Shown: in pieces, positions 6,186 to 8,282 of the stretch
Layout: each line of letters opens with the position of its first letter
How positions within the stretch are numbered: position 1 is the first letter of the stretch
Assembly (NCBI GenBank): GCA_934617135.1
Contig: CAKTUC010000056.1
Location: 1 to 8,282, forward strand
Origin: an uncultured Collinsella sp.
GTDB taxonomy: Bacteria > Actinomycetota > Coriobacteriia > Coriobacteriales > Coriobacteriaceae
Direction: 5' to 3'
DNA: 8,282 nucleotides
The notes under the pieces: generated by a model
Database searches by the model: none
What the model saw: only the letters and a program-made list of their open reading frames with translations
What the model was told of the DNA's origin: nothing
Translations under genes and position numbers: made by a program

Positions 6186-6815
6186 CTATGCTACCCGAAA
6201 GGCGTGCTCCTTAATGACGATATGAGGCATAGAGCGCGCTGCGCAAGAGATGACAGAGTCGCCAAACGCCACTGACGAAGTAACCCATCCGACAGGCATT
6301 CCGTCTTTGCGGGGATCCGTTGAAAACCCCGTCCCTTCGGCCTTGAGAATCGCCTCGATGCGCGTCCAGACCTGACACATTCGAAAACGCCGTTCTTGCT
6401 GATCAACTGCAGTGTCAATCCATGCCCATTCCCTTGGACTCGCCATACGCTCAACCGCAACGGACGCAAGATCATCAACTGATTCGATGTCAGCACCAAT
6501 AGGCCCTCCGACCGATCGAACAACATCGGAAACAGCGAGGATGGCTACGCCTCCACCATGTGAAATGGAAATGGAGGGGGCCTCCCCATCCGCAAGCTCG
6601 ATCTTGCCGAAAGCGGAACACGCAAGTTGGGTGTCGTCGAAGACGCCCAAGGCATCTCGAAGAAGCAAACCCACGCCGGCAGCTTCCCTCCTAGACGTAA
6701 TTGGGAGATCCCCATTGGAGGCACGCAAAGCATAGCGACCCGCAATTGAAGTTACATCGGCAGCCTCGCCGGGATCAATCGCGGAAACGTCAACGAGATG
6801 CACTGTTATGTCCAA
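6186..6815 (-). CDS. Sfp-type 4'-phosphopantetheinyl transferase
   Basis: The enzyme class transfers phosphopantetheine from CoA to the serine of a carrier protein. From the TTG start chosen here it is 209 residues, near the usual length. Conserved regions are SISISHGGG (81-89, matching the N/SxSH motif), GADIES (107-112, the Mg-binding GVDIE with Asp109 and Glu111) and WTRIEAILKAEG (150-161, matching WxxKEAxxKxxG). The Lys of KEA is Ile153, while Glu154 and Lys158 are kept. A longer frame begins with ATG at 6941, but that codon lies in the loop of the tRNA terminator and the extra 42 residues look non-family. TTG at 6815 has GGGAG nine bases upstream; GTG at 6803 is the alternative. It is followed 28 bases later by the TetR gene. 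It probably primes the ACP encoded about 2.8 kb downstream, though it could also serve the housekeeping ACP. Confidence 0.85.
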   Translation of the reverse strand: MDITVHLVDVSAIDPGEAADVTSIAGRYALRASNGDLPITSRREAAGVGLLLRDALGVFDDTQLACSAFGKIELADGEAPSISISHGGGVAILAVSDVVRSVGGPIGADIESVDDLASVAVERMASPREWAWIDTAVDQQERRFRMCQVWTRIEAILKAEGTGFSTDPRKDGMPVGWVTSSVAFGDSVISCAARSMPHIVIKEHAFRVA

Positions 6816-6824
6816 AATGACCGG

Positions 6825-6829
6825 CTCCC
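6825..6829 (-). promoter_or_regulatory. Ribosome binding site deciding the PPTase start
   Basis: GGGAG on the minus strand lies nine bases before the TTG at 6815. Downstream translation gives MDITVHLVDV, a plausible beta-strand start for an Sfp-type PPTase. No comparable site serves the ATG at 6941, which is inside a terminator hairpin. Confidence 0.5.
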
Positions 6830-6908
6830 ACTCAATAGAACCGACAAGGGCGGACGGATGTCCAGGACCGTTCTTGCGTTCACTTACATGACTTTTGGCG
6901 GCACACCT

Positions 6909-6923
6909 TGTCGACTTATAGCA
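6909..6923 (-). promoter_or_regulatory. Possible promoter elements for the PPTase-TetR unit
   Basis: Two overlapping candidates occur just after the tRNA terminator on the minus strand: an extended -10 TGCTATAAG (6915-6923) with no good -35, and a TCGACA (6909-6914, five of six matches to TTGACA) with only a weak -10 downstream. Either would start transcription before the TTG at 6815 but after the ATG at 6941. Confidence 0.3.
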
Positions 6924-6953
6924 AAACAGCCCAGAGGACATAGCCTCTGAGCT
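6921..6953 (-). terminator. Intrinsic terminator of the tRNA pair
   Basis: A 10-bp stem (6928-6937 with 6944-6953, one G-U wobble) and six-base loop lie ten bases after the CCA end of tRNA-Val. On the minus-strand transcript the stem is followed by GTTTTGC (U-run at 6923-6926). The loop contains the ATG at 6941 that would otherwise look like a PPTase start. Confidence 0.75.
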
Positions 6954-6962
6954 GCGAACATT

Positions 6963-7037
6963 TGGTGGGCGTTAGAAGATTTGAACTTCTGACCTCTTCC
7001 GTGTCAGGGAAGCGCTCTCCCCCTGAGCTAAACGCCC
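6963..7037 (-). tRNA. tRNA-Val (GAC)
   Basis: The minus strand folds into a complete 75-nt cloverleaf. The acceptor GGGCGTT pairs with AACGCCC, the D-arm is GCTC/GAGC, the anticodon stem CTTCC/GGAAG carries the loop CTGACAC with anticodon GAC, and the T-arm is AGAAG-TTCAAAT-CTTCT. The discriminator is A and the CCA end is encoded. It lies 3 bases after tRNA-Gly and is presumably co-transcribed with it. Confidence 0.96.
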
Positions 7038-7040
7038 AAA

Positions 7041-7116
7041 TGGAGCGGACAACGGGGCTCGAACCCGCGACCCCAACCTTGGCAAGGTTGTGCTCTACCA
7101 ACTGAGCCATGTCCGC
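7041..7116 (-). tRNA. tRNA-Gly (GCC)
   Basis: A complete 76-nt cloverleaf on the minus strand. The acceptor GCGGACA pairs with TGTCCGC, the D-arm is GCTC/GAGC with AGTTGGTA loop, the anticodon stem CAACC/GGTTG carries TTGCCAA with anticodon GCC, and the T-arm is GCGGG-TTCGAGC-CCCGT. The discriminator is T and the CCA end is encoded. It is first in the two-tRNA unit. Confidence 0.97.
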
Positions 7117-7128
7117 TTACGAGGATTA

Positions 7129-7176
7129 ATCTTACGTGATACCCGCATCCTATGCAAGAACTTTTTTTAAAAAGTT
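7129..7176 (-). promoter_or_regulatory. Promoter of the tRNA pair with AT-rich UP-like element
   Basis: On the minus strand, TTGCAT (7152-7157) and TAAGAT (7129-7134) are separated by exactly 17 bases, and the -10 lies 12 bases before the tRNA-Gly 5' end. Directly upstream of the -35, an A/T-only-rich tract (7159-7176, a T-run followed by an A-run) resembles an UP element, as expected for a strong stable-RNA promoter. Confidence 0.6.
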
Positions 7177-7250
7177 TTGCGATCCCCTCGCGAAGGCATC
7201 GGCCGGCACGAAAGACGCAGGCAAACGTAGGCTCACGGCGAGATGCCCCC

Positions 7251-8282
7251 CTACAGCTCGCCGAGCATAATCCAGGCCGAACTGTCCTGCGCGAGCTTGC
7301 CACCAGAAAGCGGCGATGAGGTAAGCAGGACCTTACCCGCCGGCAGCTCCACGGGCGCTGCGCCGAAGTTCGTCACACACGCCCAGCCGTTGTCGCGGCG
7401 ATAGGCGATAACGCCGCCCTCGGCACCCTCGGCACCATCCGCAAGACCGGTGCGCCCGTCAAGATCGAGCCATGCAAGATCGTTGGCGCACCCGCGCAAC
7501 TTGCGCCGCAACCAGAGGGCCTCGCGATAGAGCGCGAGCATCGATGCCGGGTCCGCCTCTTCCCTATCGACAGCGTAGTCGGAAAACCACGCAGGCTGCG
7601 GCAGATGAGGCACCGCATCGGCACCCGCCGGCGAGAACCCAAACGATCCGCCCTGTGCGGGATCGTCCGCCGATGCCCATGGCAGGGGAACACGGCAGCC
7701 GTCGCGTCCCTTCTCGCGTTTCGGTCCATGTGTATTGGTTGCACTGGGATCTTCGAGCGCAGCCCACGGGATATCCGCCACCTCAAAAAGGCCGAGTTCC
7801 TCACCCTGATACACGTATGCCGAGCCCGGAAGCGCCAGCTCGAGCAAGAGGGCCGCCCGCGCGCGACGCTCACCGAGCTCACGGTTCTCGTCATAAGACG
7901 ACCCGTCGCGCAAGAGCCAGTCGAGCGCGATCTGATGGTAGCGCGTCGCCTTGATCTGCGGCAGGGCATAGCGCGTCGCCACACGCGGCACGTCATGGTT
8001 GGAGAGCACCCAGGTCGAGGCAGAATCGGATTCGACGGCTGCCTTCAAGCCCTCCTCGATTGCGGTATGCATGTCGTCATAGGTCCAAGTGGCCTTGGCG
8101 AACTCAAAGTTGAACGTCTGCCCGAGCTCGCTGGGACGCGCGTAGAGATACTGGCGCTCGGGCAGCACCCACGCCTCGGCAACGGCACTGCGCGGCGGAT
8201 CATAACGGTCGAACACGCGGCGCCACTCGCGATAGATCTCGTGGACTTCGTTGCGGTCCCACAGCGGATGGGTACCGTCATC
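7251..8282 (-). CDS. GH13 alpha-glucosidase, C-terminal part (5' end outside window)
   Basis: The frame is open from the right edge to a TAG at 7251, giving 343 residues. It begins DDGTHPLWDRNEVHEIYREW, characteristic of actinobacterial GH13 alpha-glucosidases and oligo-1,6-glucosidases. Conserved region III, AVAEAWV, holds the acid/base Glu36 (fragment numbering), and region IV, LSNHDVPR, holds His96 and Asp97. The catalytic nucleophile aspartate (region II) must lie just beyond the window. The C-terminal part is the small beta domain. The enzyme would release glucose from short alpha-glucans or disaccharides in the cytoplasm (no signal peptide can be judged). A GTG at 8216 is internal to the domain and is not a start. 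The gene is followed by the tRNA unit and appears unrelated to the acyl-transfer operon. Confidence 0.92.
   Translation of the reverse strand, partial: DDGTHPLWDRNEVHEIYREWRRVFDRYDPPRSAVAEAWVLPERQYLYARPSELGQTFNFEFAKATWTYDDMHTAIEEGLKAAVESDSASTWVLSNHDVPRVATRYALPQIKATRYHQIALDWLLRDGSSYDENRELGERRARAALLLELALPGSAYVYQGEELGLFEVADIPWAALEDPSATNTHGPKREKGRDGCRVPLPWASADDPAQGGSFGFSPAGADAVPHLPQPAWFSDYAVDREEADPASMLALYREALWLRRKLRGCANDLAWLDLDGRTGLADGAEGAEGGVIAYRRDNGWACVTNFGAAPVELPAGKVLLTSSPLSGGKLAQDSSAWIMLGEL

Noticed and set aside
7159..7176. AT palindrome AACTTTTTTTAAAAAGTT as a terminator of the glucosidase gene
   Set aside because: It has no GC stem and sits exactly upstream of the tRNA -35, where an UP-like element explains it better. 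A weak stem at about 7180-7200 is too imperfect to call, so no terminator is assigned for the glucosidase.
6916..7303. Two minus-strand open frames (6916-7110 and 7028-7303)
   Set aside because: They run through the tRNA genes and the tRNA promoter or terminator, and their residues are translations of tRNA sequence.
1..8282. CRISPR array, insertion sequence or prophage genes
   Set aside because: I saw no regularly spaced repeats, transposase-like frames, terminal inverted repeats or phage-type genes.

Overview
The window reads as a chromosomal segment of a gut-type Coriobacteriia actinomycete. Collinsella or a close relative is my best guess, inferred from moderately GC-rich coding, actinobacterial GH13 glucosidase features, acid fermentation genes and CCA-encoding tRNAs; I could not run a taxonomic search. 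Every gene I support is on the minus strand, so transcription runs from high to low coordinates.

In transcription order, the window opens with the C-terminal part of a GH13 alpha-glucosidase (8282-7251). A tRNA-Gly(GCC) and tRNA-Val(GAC) pair follows (7116-6963), with its own promoter and intrinsic terminator. Next is a two-gene unit: an Sfp-type 4'-phosphopantetheinyl transferase (6815-6186) and a TetR-family regulator (6157-5540). A 320-base non-coding stretch (5219-5539) holds the likely regulator terminator, an 18-bp near-palindrome that is a good operator candidate, and a strong leader hairpin.

The main feature is a six-gene operon-like run: a thiolase-superfamily enzyme (5197-3932), a zinc-ribbon/OB-fold DUF35 protein (3893-3471), a small atypical acyl carrier protein (3367-3134), a Pta/Ptb-family phosphotransacylase (3128-2121), a butyrate-kinase-family acyl kinase (2117-1002) and an MFS transporter running off the left edge (927-1). 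Hairpins sit in two of the intergenic gaps, after the DUF35 gene and after the kinase gene.

The genes make a coherent, unusual set. Thiolase plus DUF35 is the core of the acyltransferase complexes known from PhlACB (phloroglucinol acetylation) and the archaeal mevalonate pathway, but no HMG-CoA-synthase/KAS-III-like subunit is visible. Here the pair is linked to an ACP, and a PPTase that could prime it lies just upstream. It is also linked to a phosphotransacylase and acyl kinase that can turn an acyl thioester into acyl phosphate and then ATP plus free acid. My working inference is a regulated acyl-transfer or beta-keto-cleavage system, with ACP or CoA as acyl acceptor, ATP recovered by Pta/Buk and substrate or product moved by the MFS protein. 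The direction (synthesis or breakdown) and the substrate cannot be read from the sequence. The usual butyrate-pathway reductive enzymes (3-hydroxyacyl-CoA dehydrogenase, crotonase, butyryl-CoA dehydrogenase) are absent from the window, so a plain butyrate operon is not supported.
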